The notes beneath the pieces are model-generated. The model searched no databases and was not told the DNA's origin. It worked only from the letters and a program-made list of their open reading frames with translations. The position numbers and the translations under genes are program-made. 64,000 bases of DNA from an uncultured Methanomethylovorans sp. (GTDB lineage Archaea; Halobacteriota; Methanosarcinia; Methanosarcinales; Methanosarcinaceae). The stretch is taken from assembly GCF_963678545.1 (NCBI RefSeq), contig NZ_OY782870.1, positions 2,604,001 to 2,668,000 of the forward strand. Direction: 5' to 3'. This document shows positions 1-9,427 of the stretch, piece after piece. How positions within the stretch are numbered: the stretch's first letter is position 1; each line of letters opens with the position of its first letter.

Positions 1-50
1 CTTTCAACATCTTTTGGCTTAAAATTTCAACATCCTCCTGTACAATTCAT

Positions 51-401
51 TCAGAATACGACAATTTCATAGCCTTCCTCTACGTACCTGGCCATGCTGG
101 GATGACCGAACATCTCATCACATAAATGGAGGCCTTGTTCTTTGGCACTGTCAATGCTATCCATCTTCTGAGCACATGCCCTGCAAACACAGTCGATGAG
201 TCCCGCCTTCTTCACTTTCATGTAAAGGCTTGAAAATGGCTTTGTAGGATCGATGAGATCAGATACGTGCTTTGTAGCCGAGCCCTCGATGATAAGTTTA
301 ACATCGTGGCCCCTCTCTTTCATATCAATAGCATTCATCAACGCGTGAGCAAAACACATTGGCTCACCATTAAAAGCGAAAACAGCTATTTTCTTGCCCA
401 T
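51..401 (-). CDS. DsrE-family protein
   Basis: A 116-residue soluble protein of the DsrE/DsrF-like fold. The N-terminus has the pattern of this family: a first beta strand (KKIAVFAFNGE), then CFAHALMNA and a helix ending in KERGHDVKLIIEGSATK. Several cysteines (C17 and a CVCRAC motif near residues 71-76, plus one near residue 93) could carry sulfur or bind metal. DsrE relatives move sulfur or sit in redox enzyme clusters; which role applies here is not visible. It is preceded on its own strand by a GGAAGGGAT ribosome site directly before the ATG and by a TATA-like box at 454-465, so it is probably transcribed alone, divergently from valS. Confidence 0.75.
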   Translation of the reverse strand: MGKKIAVFAFNGEPMCFAHALMNAIDMKERGHDVKLIIEGSATKHVSDLIDPTKPFSSLYMKVKKAGLIDCVCRACAQKMDSIDSAKEQGLHLCDEMFGHPSMARYVEEGYEIVVF

Positions 402-453
402 GTAATCCCTTCCAATACAGTTTAATAACTACCCCCTTATGGCTTTGAACCGG

Positions 454-465
454 CTCATATAAAGG
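454..465 (-). promoter_or_regulatory. TATA box for the DsrE-family gene
   Basis: On the minus strand the sequence reads CCTTTATATGAG, about 55-60 bases before the ATG at 401. It is the only good TATA-like element in the divergent spacer on this strand. Confidence 0.4.
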
Positions 466-530
466 ATTTTCGGTATGCAGTACCCAGATACCAAAGAGGT
501 ATATTGCACATACAAGCTACATCAACCAGA

Positions 531-544
531 TATATTTAAATAAT
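531..544 (+). promoter_or_regulatory. TATA box of valS
   Basis: TATATTTAAATAAT lies about 60 bases before the valS ATG. With a start site about 25 bases downstream it leaves a short leader containing the GGAGAG ribosome site at 593-598. Confidence 0.55.
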
Positions 545-603
545 GATAAACCACTGTTACGGGTACTATACAATCACTAGATCATATTTATCGGAGAGTT
601 GCA

Positions 604-3204
604 ATGACAATTCCAAAAGAATATATCCCTCATGAAGTCGAGCCAAAGTGGAAAGAAGCATGGAACATGTCCATGTACCATTTCGACTGGGAAGATTATA
701 AAAGACCGCAGTTCATCATCGACACACCTCCACCTTATCCTACTGGTAATTTCCACATAGGAAACTCTCTCAACTGGTGTTACATTGATTTTGTTGCACG
801 TTACAAGCGTATGTGCGGATACAATGTGATGTTTCCACAGGGATGGGACTGCCATGGACTTCCTACAGAAGTAAAGGTGGAAGAAATCCACAAGATCACA
901 AAGAACCATGTACCTAGGGAAGAGTTCAGGAGAATGTGCCGTGAACTGACAATCGGTAACATTGCAAAGATGCGTAATACAATGATGAACTTAGGTTTCT
1001 CCGTGGACTGGAGTAATGAGTTCATCACCATGGAACCTGCATACTACTCCAAAACACAGCGCTCTTTCCGCAGGATGTACGATATGGATAGGATATACCA
1101 GTCCGAGCATCCTGTTAACTGGTGTCCAAGATGTGAAACTGCTATTGCCTTTGCAGAAGTAGAATATGAAGGCAGGACAACAAAACTGAATTTCCTTAAT
1201 TTTGATAAATTAAAGATTGCCACCACCAGGCCTGAACTAATGGCAGCATGTGTGGCAGTTGCAATTAATCCTGAAGATGAACGCTACAACGCACATATTG
1301 GAAGTAAGGTAAAAGTACCTCTTTTTGGACATGAAGTTCCCGTAATAGGCGATAGTGTAGTTGATCCTGCATTTGGTACGGGTGTTGTGATGATCTGTAC
1401 TTTTGGTGATAAGCAGGATGTGCGCTGGTGGGTGGAACATAAGCTACCCTTGCGTAAGGCAATTGATAAGAACGGCCTTATGACAAAGATCGCAGGCAAA
1501 TACGCAGGTATGACAATTCCGAAATGTAAGGAAGCTGTTATAGCAGATCTGAAAGCAGAAGGCTACCTATACGAGCAGAAGGAACTCGAGCAGAATGTAG
1601 GAATGTGCTGGAGATGTAGCACACCCATTGAGATCCTATCTGAAAAGCAGTGGTTCGTCAAGATAGATACCAATGATGTCAAAAAGGCTGCCGATGAGAT
1701 CAACTGGACACCTGAGCACATGAAGGTCAGGCTCGAGAACTGGCTGGGTACAATGGAATGGGACTGGTGTATATCCAGACAGCGCATATTTGCAACTCCT
1801 ATACCTGTATGGTATTGTAAGGAATGTGGAGAGGTAATGGTAGCAAAGGAAGAGTGGATGCCCATTGACCCTACACAGGAATCACCCAAGGAACCATGCA
1901 GCAAATGCGGTAGCACTAATTTCGAACCCGAAGAGGATGTGCTTGATACATGGATGGATTCATCTATAACCGTTCAGCATGTGACTGGCTGGCTCACTGA
2001 TCACAAAAGGAGACTTCCGGCACAACTGAGACCACAGGGCCATGATATTATCAGGACATGGACCTTCTATACAATTCTCCGCTCCATGGCACTTGCAGGC
2101 AAACGCCCCTGGGATTCCATACTTGTGAATGGTATGGTCCTGGGAGAGGATGGCCACAAAATGAGCAAGTCCCTGGGCAATATAATCTCTCCCGAAGAAG
2201 TCATCGAAAAATACAGCGCTGATTCATTCAGACAATGGGCAGCTATCGGAGGTGCTCCGGGTTCAGACGTAATGTTCCGCTGGAAGGATGTAGTATCCGC
2301 ATCACGCTTCTTTGCCAAGATGTGGAGTATATACAGGTTCTCTGCATCCCACTTCGATAATCTGGATAAATCCGATGTAGTCGGGAAAGAGGAACTCCAT
2401 ATTGTTGACAGATGGCTGTTCGATAAGTTGTACGAACTGATAACTACAGTAACTGCGAACATGGATGCATATCAGTTCGATGAGGCGTTCAAGGCCATAA
2501 GAGGTTTTGCCTGGGAAGTTGTAGCAGACAATTATATAGAACTTGTCAAATCCCGCTTGTATGGTAACAATGTAATGGACCGAAAAGCAGCGCAATATAC
2601 CTTATACGTGACAATAGACGTATTGGCTAAATTGCTTGCCCCATTTGCACCTTTCTTCGCAGAGGAAATGTATTCGAGGCTGGGAACCGGCAGTGTACAT
2701 ATACAATCCTGGCCAAAGGCTGACGCCTCCTGGAAGGATGAAGAAGCAAGCAAGTCAGGAGAACTCATAAAAGAGATCGTAAGCAATGTAAGGAGATATA
2801 AATCCGAACATGGCATAGCCCTTAACGCTCCTTTGAAGAAATTGGAGATATATGGAGTTTCTACTGATGCGATAGATATCATTGGTGCAACAAACACACC
2901 AGTAGAAGTGATTGCAGGCAACCCTGATTTCGAACACGTCCCCGTGAATGTCAAGCCTAACATGGGAGTTATTGGCCCTAAATTCAAAGGTCAGGCAAAA
3001 GCTATAATTGAAGCTTTGATTGAAGCTAACCCGAAAAAGGTAGTAAGCGAGATGGAGCAGAATGGCAAGATCAGTCTGCACACTAGTAGTGGTATTGTAG
3101 AGCTTGGTCCTGAGAGCGTGGAAATCGAAAAAGAAGTGATATCTGCTGGCAGAGCTGTGGATGTTCTGGATGTAAGAGGCATTCCAGTTGTAGTAATTAG
3201 ATGA
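604..3204 (+). CDS. valS: Valyl-tRNA synthetase
   Basis: Class Ia aminoacyl-tRNA synthetase charging tRNA-Val in the cytoplasm. It has 866 residues, the usual size for archaeal ValRS. The nucleotide-binding signature appears as HIGN (residues 51-54, after [10 protein letters not shown]) instead of HIGH, and the second signature KMSKS starts near residue 519. Between them lies the CP1 editing region ([19 protein letters not shown]) and zinc-ribbon cysteine pairs (CPRC, CWRC, CKEC, CSKC). The C-terminal part has the anticodon-binding helical domain. The ATG at 604 has a GGAGAG ribosome site. A strong hairpin directly overlaps the stop codon, so it appears to be a single-gene unit. Confidence 0.97.
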   Translation: MTIPKEYIPHEVEPKWKEAWNMSMYHFDWEDYKRPQFIIDTPPPYPTGNFHIGNSLNWCYIDFVARYKRMCGYNVMFPQGWDCHGLPTEVKVEEIHKITKNHVPREEFRRMCRELTIGNIAKMRNTMMNLGFSVDWSNEFITMEPAYYSKTQRSFRRMYDMDRIYQSEHPVNWCPRCETAIAFAEVEYEGRTTKLNFLNFDKLKIATTRPELMAACVAVAINPEDERYNAHIGSKVKVPLFGHEVPVIGDSVVDPAFGTGVVMICTFGDKQDVRWWVEHKLPLRKAIDKNGLMTKIAGKYAGMTIPKCKEAVIADLKAEGYLYEQKELEQNVGMCWRCSTPIEILSEKQWFVKIDTNDVKKAADEINWTPEHMKVRLENWLGTMEWDWCISRQRIFATPIPVWYCKECGEVMVAKEEWMPIDPTQESPKEPCSKCGSTNFEPEEDVLDTWMDSSITVQHVTGWLTDHKRRLPAQLRPQGHDIIRTWTFYTILRSMALAGKRPWDSILVNGMVLGEDGHKMSKSLGNIISPEEVIEKYSADSFRQWAAIGGAPGSDVMFRWKDVVSASRFFAKMWSIYRFSASHFDNLDKSDVVGKEELHIVDRWLFDKLYELITTVTANMDAYQFDEAFKAIRGFAWEVVADNYIELVKSRLYGNNVMDRKAAQYTLYVTIDVLAKLLAPFAPFFAEEMYSRLGTGSVHIQSWPKADASWKDEEASKSGELIKEIVSNVRRYKSEHGIALNAPLKKLEIYGVSTDAIDIIGATNTPVEVIAGNPDFEHVPVNVKPNMGVIGPKFKGQAKAIIEALIEANPKKVVSEMEQNGKISLHTSSGIVELGPESVEIEKEVISAGRAVDVLDVRGIPVVVIR

Positions 3205-3227
3205 AAAGGGAAACTATTTCCCTTTTC
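3203..3227 (+). terminator. Hairpin after valS
   Basis: An 11-bp perfect inverted repeat (GAAAAGGGAAA / TTTCCCTTTTC) with a three-base loop begins inside the valS stop codon and is followed by a T-containing tract. It looks like a terminator or 3' end stabiliser. Confidence 0.6.
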
Positions 3228-3291
3228 GTAATCTTTAATTGTGCTAGTGACCTATGATATTAATCACTGGAAAAAGTAACCAGGTGGTCTA

Positions 3292-3777
3292 TTGAAGATC
3301 AGAGGAAGGATACAACTTAGGAAATCTGCCAAAAATAAACTGCTTGATGACCTCACATTGATATATGGAGACACAGTAGTGCAGAAGTTTGCATCGAGCA
3401 AATTCGAACATGCTGAGGCAGGCGATACTTCTGTGATACTCATAGACGGGAAAGTGCTTCTATTTGCAGTTGACAATATCTATTTCCCGACTGTGCGAGG
3501 CGTCATGGAACTTGGCTTTGAGAAGAATATGGTAGTTGTTGATTCGGGTGCCGTGCGCTTTGTGGTAAATGGTGCGGATGTTATGAGTCCCGGCATAGTC
3601 CGTGCTGATGAGAGTATTTTGAAAGGCGATCCTGTGATCATCAAAGAAGAGAAATATGGTAAGCCTCTTGCCATCGGTAAGGCACTTGTTCCGGGAACAG
3701 AAATGGTTTCTGATTCTGGAAAAGCTGTGAAATCCCTGCATCATGTGGGTGATGAGATATGGAATCTCGAATTGTAG
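3292..3777 (+). CDS. PUA-domain RNA-binding protein
   Basis: A 161-residue protein with an N-terminal pre-PUA (DUF1947-like) region and a C-terminal PUA domain at about residues 80-155. The PUA part is visible as VVVDSGAVRFVVNGADVM..PGIV followed by KGDPVII and GKPLAIGKA. The layout matches archaeal homologs of eukaryotic MCT-1/Tma20, which bind tRNA or rRNA during translation; binding to RNA is known for the domain, the exact partner here is inferred. The start is TTG at 3292, chosen because AGGTGG sits five bases upstream and no ATG is near. Confidence 0.85.
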   Translation: MKIRGRIQLRKSAKNKLLDDLTLIYGDTVVQKFASSKFEHAEAGDTSVILIDGKVLLFAVDNIYFPTVRGVMELGFEKNMVVVDSGAVRFVVNGADVMSPGIVRADESILKGDPVIIKEEKYGKPLAIGKALVPGTEMVSDSGKAVKSLHHVGDEIWNLEL

Positions 3778-3818
3778 AGAGGTACAAGGCATAATCATTA
3801 AAATATATGAGAGTTCTT

Positions 3819-3885
3819 ATAAATAATGAAGTTGCTAAACCAGTGTAAGAGATAATGTTTAACTAGATCAATCATAAATAATGAA
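3819..3885 (+). repeat. 12-bp direct repeats upstream of sepF
   Basis: ATAAATAATGAA occurs at 3819-3830 and again at 3874-3885 in the spacer before sepF. The first copy overlaps a TATA-like stretch (CTTATAAATAAT, about 3815-3826). The repeats could be regulatory or a chance product of AT-rich sequence. Confidence 0.35.
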
Positions 3886-3918
3886 ATAAATACTACAATC
3901 TGATAAAGGGTGCATGTT

Positions 3919-4299
3919 ATGGCAAAGATAATGGATAAGTTTTTTGGCGCAACTAAAAAATCGTCTACCGGTGAAGATGAGTTCACTGAGCTTGATCTGA
4001 GCAAGTATGAAGAAGTGGTAGGAGAAGAGCCTGCGGAAACATATGTGAGAGTAGCAGAGCTTACTAACCTGAATGATCTTGCATTGCTCAAGAAAGAAGT
4101 GTATGAGGGCAATATCCTAATGATCGATATATCCACTATCAAAAATGATAAACTCATGCTGGACAGGGCTCTGAAGGACCTGAAGGATGTTGTCATAGAT
4201 GTGCATGGAGACATAGCCGGACTTAAAGAAGACCAGGTACTTGTAACCCCCATGGGCATCAAAATTGATCGTTCAAAGATAGTTGGTGGAAGATATTGA
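3919..4299 (+). CDS. sepF: SepF, FtsZ membrane anchor
   Basis: A 126-residue archaeal SepF. Archaeal SepF is the membrane anchor for FtsZ at the division site; homodimers bind the FtsZ C-terminal tail and an N-terminal amphipathic segment binds the membrane. Here residues 1-10 (MAKIMDKFFG) can form such a segment, followed by an acidic linker and the SepF core from about residue 45 (YVRVAEL..LKKEVYEGNILMIDIS). A GTG nine bases upstream could also start, but AAAGGGTG at 3905-3912 is correctly spaced for the ATG at 3919. The stop codon overlaps the TTG start of the next gene, so the two are translationally coupled. Confidence 0.88.
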   Translation: MAKIMDKFFGATKKSSTGEDEFTELDLSKYEEVVGEEPAETYVRVAELTNLNDLALLKKEVYEGNILMIDISTIKNDKLMLDRALKDLKDVVIDVHGDIAGLKEDQVLVTPMGIKIDRSKIVGGRY

Positions 4300-4931
4300 C
4301 AGTTGAGTCTTTACAGAACGCATTCATAACTCGTACGCAGTGCCCTCTGTGCCACAAAGAGATTCTGATAAACTGGGAAAGGGATGACATCCCATATTTT
4401 GGGGATGTCATGTATATTACGGCATGCTGCGATTGTAGTTTTCGCTTCACTGATACGATAATCCTATCTCAGAAAGAACCAGTGAGATATGAATTGATCA
4501 TAGAGGGGCCTGAAGATCTTTATGCTAAGTTTGTGCGCTCCACCTCAGGAACCATAAAAGTACCTGAACTTGGAATAATGGTTGAACCGGGGTCCATCTC
4601 TGAATCTTATATTACTAATATTGAAGGTTTGCTTGATCGAATACTTGGAGTGGTGGTCACTGCAACTAAATGGGTTGCAGAAGAACCTGAAAAATACGAA
4701 CGTGGCCTGCAGTTGCAAGAAATGATACAGCAGGCAATAGATGGTAAGCAGAAACTCACTATAATAGTAGAAGATCCTCTGGGAAACAGTGCTATAATAT
4801 CTGAAAAGGCTGTATGCTGCAAGCTTACTCCGGAAGAGGCACGTACGCTGAAAACGGGTATGATAGTATTTGATGCGGAGAGTTCTGAGATCGAGATAGA
4901 TTCATATGATGAACATATGATCGGAAATTAA
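4296..4931 (+). CDS. ZPR1-type zinc finger protein
   Basis: A 211-residue protein with a single ZPR1 module, as usual in archaea (eukaryotic ZPR1 has two). The zinc finger is CPLC...CCDC within residues 13-45, followed by the typical RYELIIEGPEDL strand region and a beta-barrel half (KVPELGIMVEPGSISESYITNIEGLL). Eukaryotic ZPR1 is a chaperone for the elongation factor eEF1A; a similar role for archaeal proteins is an inference. The TTG start at 4296 overlaps the sepF stop (TTGA) and has GGTGGA upstream. The pairing with sepF is a small two-gene operon. Confidence 0.85.
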   Translation: MTVESLQNAFITRTQCPLCHKEILINWERDDIPYFGDVMYITACCDCSFRFTDTIILSQKEPVRYELIIEGPEDLYAKFVRSTSGTIKVPELGIMVEPGSISESYITNIEGLLDRILGVVVTATKWVAEEPEKYERGLQLQEMIQQAIDGKQKLTIIVEDPLGNSAIISEKAVCCKLTPEEARTLKTGMIVFDAESSEIEIDSYDEHMIGN

Positions 4932-4975
4932 TCTATCAATTCAATTTTCTAACTTTTTCATTTTGCAAGGGAAAG

Positions 4976-4985
4976 TTAAATTATA
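4976..4985 (+). promoter_or_regulatory. TATA-like box upstream of hypF
   Basis: TTAAATTATA lies about 55-65 bases before the hypF ATG in an otherwise AT-rich spacer. CTATATTTTT at about 4991-5000 is an alternative. Confidence 0.3.
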
Positions 4986-5040
4986 TTGTACTATATTTTT
5001 CTATTCACTTTTGTAGGCATAGTATATCTAAACAGATCAT

Positions 5041-7377
5041 ATGTCGCAAGAATTCGAGAGTAAACACGTTGTAGGGACTGAAAAATCAATGGCTTGTGTT
5101 TGCAAGAAAATTATCGTCGAAGGTATCGTGCAAGGAGTAGGCTTTAGACCTTTTGTCTATCGCATTGCAAAAAAACATAATCTTGGCGGATATGTGCGCA
5201 ACACGGGTGGCCGCGTGGAAATTGTAGCGCAAGGAAGCATATTGCAGGTAGACAAATTTCTTCATGACCTGGATTTTGAAAAACCCCCCCATAGCGAGAT
5301 AGACACCATTAAATCTGAAGATATAGAAATATCGAATTTCAGTAATTTTTCGATCATAAGAAGCAATGCGGATACTACTCCAAGTTCTATCCTAGTGCCC
5401 GACATTGGCATCTGTAAGAACTGTATCGAAGAGCTTTCAAACCCTCATGACAGGCGTTATGGATATCCTTTCATCTCATGTACGGAATGCGGTCCCAGAT
5501 ATACTATGATCAAGTCTCTGCCCTACGACAGATACAATACATCCATGAACTCTTTTCAGCCGTGTGCAACATGTAATGAAGAGTATACAACTCCTGCTGA
5601 TAGAAGATTCCATGCCCAGACAGTATGCTGTCATGATTGTGGCCCTGAAGTAAGTTTTACAAACAATAATGGAATGGTTTCTTCACGGGGTAACGATGCT
5701 ATAGTAGAATGCGCAGCATCTATAGATTCAGCGAAAATAATAGCTGTGAAAGGATATGGTGGATTTCATCTGGTATGTGATGCCTTTCAAAACGAAGCTG
5801 TTGACCTGTTGAGAAAAAGACTTGGCAGATCCCAGCAACCATTTGCTATCATGGTAAAAGATATTCCAGCTGCAAGACAGCTGGTTTATCTAGACAAAGA
5901 AGAGGAAAAAATTCTTCAAAGCAGCAAAAGACCTATAGTTGTCCTAGATAAAAAAGATGAAAACTATCCATTTGCTAGCATAGCACCTAGGCTGCATAAT
6001 ATAGGAATAATGTTACCATATTCGGGTATTCAGCGGCTTCTTTTTCAATATACATCAAGCTCTGCATACGTGATGACATCTGCCAATATACCAGGCCTTC
6101 CGATGGTGATTGACCCTGATGCCGCGATAAAGGACCTATCAGCAATTGCAGACCATTACCTAATACATGATCTTAAAATAGAGAACCGTATAGATGATTC
6201 GGTTATCAGGTACATTGCAAAGAGCCCTGTATTTATCCGTCGCTCCCGCGGCTATGTCCCTCACCCCATAGAATTGCCTTTTAAAGTCAGACCTTCAGTA
6301 GGAGTCGGAGCTGAGCTTAGCAACACAATCATGTTTGCATCCGGCAATAGAGCATACATATCACCTCATATAGGTAACACTAACCATTTTGAAACAGCCA
6401 CATACCATTCTGAAGTGTTTTGGAAATTCTCAGGCCTTACCTCAATCAAACCTGAATACTGGGGTTGTGACCTTCATCCACAGTTTAATACCACCAAATT
6501 TGCAAAGGATAACGGTGGAGAGGCGGTTGTACCTGTTCAACACCATCATGCACATGTTGTATCCCTAATGGCTGATGCACAACTTGATAGGGATGCGAGG
6601 ATAATCGGCATAGCCCTTGATGGAGTGGGTTACGGCACTGATGGGACAATATGGGGAGGAGAGATACTTGAATCCGGGTACACTGATTATAAAAGGTGCG
6701 CCCACCTAAAACCACAATCAATGGCCGGAGGGGACCTTTGCTCATATTATCCTGAACGTATGGTTATGGGAATGCTCAAGGATGTAATTGGAAGCGAAGA
6801 ATTGCTGAGCTTTCCCTTTGAGTTAAAATACGGGCCAAAGGAAGCAAAGACAGTATTAGAACAACTTAATAAAAAGATAAATGTAATTATGTCCAGCAGC
6901 TCAGGAAGAGTACTGGATGCTGCAGCTGCACTTTTGGGAATATGCAAATACCGGAGTTATCAAGGTGAACCTGCTATGAAACTTGAATCAAGTGCCAGAG
7001 CAGGAAAAGATGCTTCATTTGAATTACACCCTGTAATTAAGGACAGTATTTTCGATACTAGTTCGCTTCTTTATCAGTTATATGAACTCAAAAATGATCA
7101 CACTGTTGAGGATCTGGCCTATGCATATGAAGATGCTTTTGCAAAGGGAATGGCTCAACTTGCTATAAGGTCTGCAAAGAAGAACAATATTGGAGTTATT
7201 GGATTAACAGGTGGGGTGGCATATAATGAGCACATTGCCTGTAGGATACAGGATGATATAAAAGAAGCTGGATTTGAATTTATATCCCATAGCAGAGTGC
7301 CATGCGGAGATGCCGGCATATCTCTTGGACAAGCACTTGTAGCCAGTTTGAAAAAAGAGAATGAAAAATTTAAATGA
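5041..7377 (+). CDS. hypF: Carbamoyltransferase HypF
   Basis: Hydrogenase maturation protein that turns carbamoyl phosphate into a carbamoyl group and passes it to the C-terminal cysteine of HypE, the first step in making the cyanide ligands of the NiFe centre. The 778 residues contain all domains in order: acylphosphatase (about 20-110, GIVQGVGFRPFVYRIA), two zinc fingers (CKNC..CTECGP and CATC..CHDCGP, about 125-205), a YrdC-like domain (about 220-400) and a Kae1/TobZ-like domain (from about 405, with VQHHHAHVVSLM and GITGG-like LTGGVAYNEH). ATG at 5041 is used; a second ATG at 5089 just before the acylphosphatase domain is possible, since neither has a strong ribosome site. It stands apart from hypCDABE but in the same island. 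Confidence 0.96.
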   Translation: MSQEFESKHVVGTEKSMACVCKKIIVEGIVQGVGFRPFVYRIAKKHNLGGYVRNTGGRVEIVAQGSILQVDKFLHDLDFEKPPHSEIDTIKSEDIEISNFSNFSIIRSNADTTPSSILVPDIGICKNCIEELSNPHDRRYGYPFISCTECGPRYTMIKSLPYDRYNTSMNSFQPCATCNEEYTTPADRRFHAQTVCCHDCGPEVSFTNNNGMVSSRGNDAIVECAASIDSAKIIAVKGYGGFHLVCDAFQNEAVDLLRKRLGRSQQPFAIMVKDIPAARQLVYLDKEEEKILQSSKRPIVVLDKKDENYPFASIAPRLHNIGIMLPYSGIQRLLFQYTSSSAYVMTSANIPGLPMVIDPDAAIKDLSAIADHYLIHDLKIENRIDDSVIRYIAKSPVFIRRSRGYVPHPIELPFKVRPSVGVGAELSNTIMFASGNRAYISPHIGNTNHFETATYHSEVFWKFSGLTSIKPEYWGCDLHPQFNTTKFAKDNGGEAVVPVQHHHAHVVSLMADAQLDRDARIIGIALDGVGYGTDGTIWGGEILESGYTDYKRCAHLKPQSMAGGDLCSYYPERMVMGMLKDVIGSEELLSFPFELKYGPKEAKTVLEQLNKKINVIMSSSSGRVLDAAAALLGICKYRSYQGEPAMKLESSARAGKDASFELHPVIKDSIFDTSSLLYQLYELKNDHTVEDLAYAYEDAFAKGMAQLAIRSAKKNNIGVIGLTGGVAYNEHIACRIQDDIKEAGFEFISHSRVPCGDAGISLGQALVASLKKENEKFK

Positions 7378-7447
7378 GAAAATTGAACTTGTGATAACGA
7401 CAATACGTTGAATGAAAGATAATAATTTTTGACAAAGTATAACTATA

Positions 7448-8191
7448 TCATGCTGTTTTATTTTTCTTTCTTCCAACATTTGAAATCCTGACTATTATAA
7501 GACTTATCTCAAAGAGAATTAATAGTGGAATTGAAACCAATACCATACTGAATATGTCTGGAGATGGAGTAATAAAAGCAGCCACAACTAGACAAATGAT
7601 ATAGATATGTTTCCGGTAGCTCACTAGTGTACTATATTGTACCAAACCAAATCTGTTCAACAAGAACAGGATAATTGGAGTCTCAAATACAAAACCGAAT
7701 ATTATTGAGGTTTGTACTGCAAATGAAATGAAACTAAATATTGAATAAGTTGCAACAACTCCGGATGCAGATGCATCAACATAGAGGTAATCAATGAAAA
7801 GAGGTAACATGAAAAAGTATGCATAACTAACACCTCCAACAAATATAATAAGCATTACTAAAAAAATGAGTAACCAAAACTTTGAGTCTATGTTTATCTG
7901 AATGTTTTTTCGTTGTAATATGATCTTAAGAGCCATGTACAACATAATAGGAATTACAGTGAATAGACTTAATACAAGTGCGATTTTCATTTTAAGGAGC
8001 ATGATCTCAAGAGGAGAGACATAAACAAGTTTTGCACCTTCGGGCAGCAGATCTGTTTTTATAGAATTAATTACAGTGCCAGTTACTCCCCAAAATAGAC
8101 AAAAAGTAATAAAAAATATAGAGAATAACAAAATAACTTTTTTACGCAATGTAGTTATAATTGCACTGAGATCTCCAAAATAAGATTCCAA
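7448..8191 (-). CDS. TatC-like protein, divergent paralog
   Basis: A 247-residue membrane protein with six predicted transmembrane segments and the TatC motif SPLE (in YVSPLEIMLLK) plus FGFVFETP in the fourth helix region. It lacks the usual N-terminal H-L-x-E-L-R motif (here LSAIITTLRKK) and the first cytoplasmic loop lacks the conserved Y-E/Q pattern and the PGLYxxER stretch. In bacterial TatC these two places form the twin-arginine binding site, so this copy probably does not read signal peptides alone. It is transcribed away from the second tatC (8501-9241). A role as partner subunit in the Tat translocon is inferred. Confidence 0.8.
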   Translation of the reverse strand: MESYFGDLSAIITTLRKKVILLFSIFFITFCLFWGVTGTVINSIKTDLLPEGAKLVYVSPLEIMLLKMKIALVLSLFTVIPIMLYMALKIILQRKNIQINIDSKFWLLIFLVMLIIFVGGVSYAYFFMLPLFIDYLYVDASASGVVATYSIFSFISFAVQTSIIFGFVFETPIILFLLNRFGLVQYSTLVSYRKHIYIICLVVAAFITPSPDIFSMVLVSIPLLILFEISLIIVRISNVGRKKNKTA

Positions 8192-8500
8192 AATATCGTC
8201 TTCTCCGTATTACATGTTTTTACCGGGTAAATGGGGCTCTTTATATATTACAGCAGGCTTTACAGATACATACATATTAAAAGTATTGTTGTCCCCCATA
8301 ATCCAAGTATATAGTATAATTATATGATTAAATCATTACCATTTTGGTTGAAGTCAATTCCTATTTCTATATAAGTTTATTCAAATGAAATCATTTTTAG
8401 GAGCTATAAAGAATCAATGGCAACTGTTAAATTCAATGATTTTGTAGGAAAGCAGGTTACAAGATAGTGGAAGGAAACTTTATTTTATTGGAGGAAACTC
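8192..8500. other. Divergent tatC spacer
   Basis: This 309-base spacer holds promoters for both tatC genes: TAATATATAAAGAG on the minus strand (plus-strand 8237-8250), 46 bases before the tatC paralog at 8191, and CTATATAAG at 8367-8375 for the plus-strand tatC. A 16-codon open frame follows the latter. I see no other gene. Confidence 0.5.
8417..8467 (+). other. 16-codon open frame before tatC
   Basis: An ATG-initiated frame of 16 codons ends 33 bases before tatC. TAGGAG lies 11-17 bases upstream and a TATA-like box (8367-8375) would start a transcript close to it. It could be a leader peptide, a remnant of a lost gene, or meaningless. No similarity can be claimed from 16 residues. Confidence 0.2.
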
Positions 8501-9241
8501 ATGAAAAATGAAAAAGATATTGCAAATAAAACCGGTGTTCATGGCGATTATAATGAACCGGCAATATTACATTTAGCAGAACTACGCAATCGCCTACTGG
8601 TTGTTATTATTGCAATGTTTGTTTTCATGCTTGGTTCCTATCCGGTTTCAGGATACCTAATGAAGTATGTATGGAATATGTTCCTTGGAAGCAGCACAGA
8701 GATGGCTATTTACTCTCCTCTTGAATGGATATACGCCAGACTAGAAGTTTCATTCCTTCTGGCGCTTGCTATGACATTCCCTTTCTTTTTTTATGAGATG
8801 TTCAGATTTGTAGCGAGAGGACTGTACCCAAATGAAAGGAAGTTCATAAAAAGCATTGTGCCTGTGTCTTTTGTGTTCTTTATAGCGGGCGCAATAGTAG
8901 CAGTACATTTTATAATGCCCCTTATGTTCAAATATGTCATACTATCATCTGACACTGTTGCACAAAGCCAGATATCTGTGCAGCAGACTATTTCTATAGC
9001 TGTAACGCTTATAGCAGGTTCTGGGCTTGTTTTCCAGATACCTGTGATAATGTTCTTTGCTGTAAAAATGCAACTAATTAGGCGACAAACTCTGCGCAAA
9101 ATGCGCATTGTGGTATACACCTCATTTTTGACATTTGTACTGTTCTTATCTCCAGACCCCACATTCATAGCACAACTTGTATGTGCATGTCTTTTGGTTG
9201 TACTATTTGAGGTTGGCTTGCTCTTTTCAAGATTTTACTGA
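8501..9241 (+). CDS. tatC: Sec-independent translocase TatC
   Basis: A 246-residue polytopic membrane protein, the receptor of the twin-arginine export system. The N-terminus has the canonical HLAELRNRL motif (E27) and the first cytoplasmic loop has FFFYEMFRF followed by GLYPNERK, which together bind the twin-arginine signal in bacterial TatC. SPLE is present as IYSPLEWIY. The later motif usually read as FExP is FQIP here. The ATG has a strong TTGGAGG ribosome site. The next genes are tatA homologs and the neighbouring hydrogenase small subunit has a twin-arginine signal, so Vht is the obvious client. Confidence 0.94.
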   Translation: MKNEKDIANKTGVHGDYNEPAILHLAELRNRLLVVIIAMFVFMLGSYPVSGYLMKYVWNMFLGSSTEMAIYSPLEWIYARLEVSFLLALAMTFPFFFYEMFRFVARGLYPNERKFIKSIVPVSFVFFIAGAIVAVHFIMPLMFKYVILSSDTVAQSQISVQQTISIAVTLIAGSGLVFQIPVIMFFAVKMQLIRRQTLRKMRIVVYTSFLTFVLFLSPDPTFIAQLVCACLLVVLFEVGLLFSRFY

Positions 9242-9391
9242 ATTGCACCAATTCCTTGTAGGATAATTTTTAACTAATTAAGATATAGCAAGCAATTACA
9301 ATTAACATAGAAAACCATGTGAAATATAAAACTAAAAATAATAATTAAATAATTTGAGAGTACCCCTAAGTAAAAAAGAACAGAACGAAAA

Positions 9392-9400
9392 AGATATATT
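9392..9400 (+). promoter_or_regulatory. TATA box of the first tatA
   Basis: AGATATATT lies only 28-36 bases before the ATG at 9428, so the transcript would be leaderless or nearly so; this agrees with the absence of a ribosome site. Confidence 0.4.
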
Positions 9401-9427
9401 CCAAAACAGAATAGAATTGTCGATATC

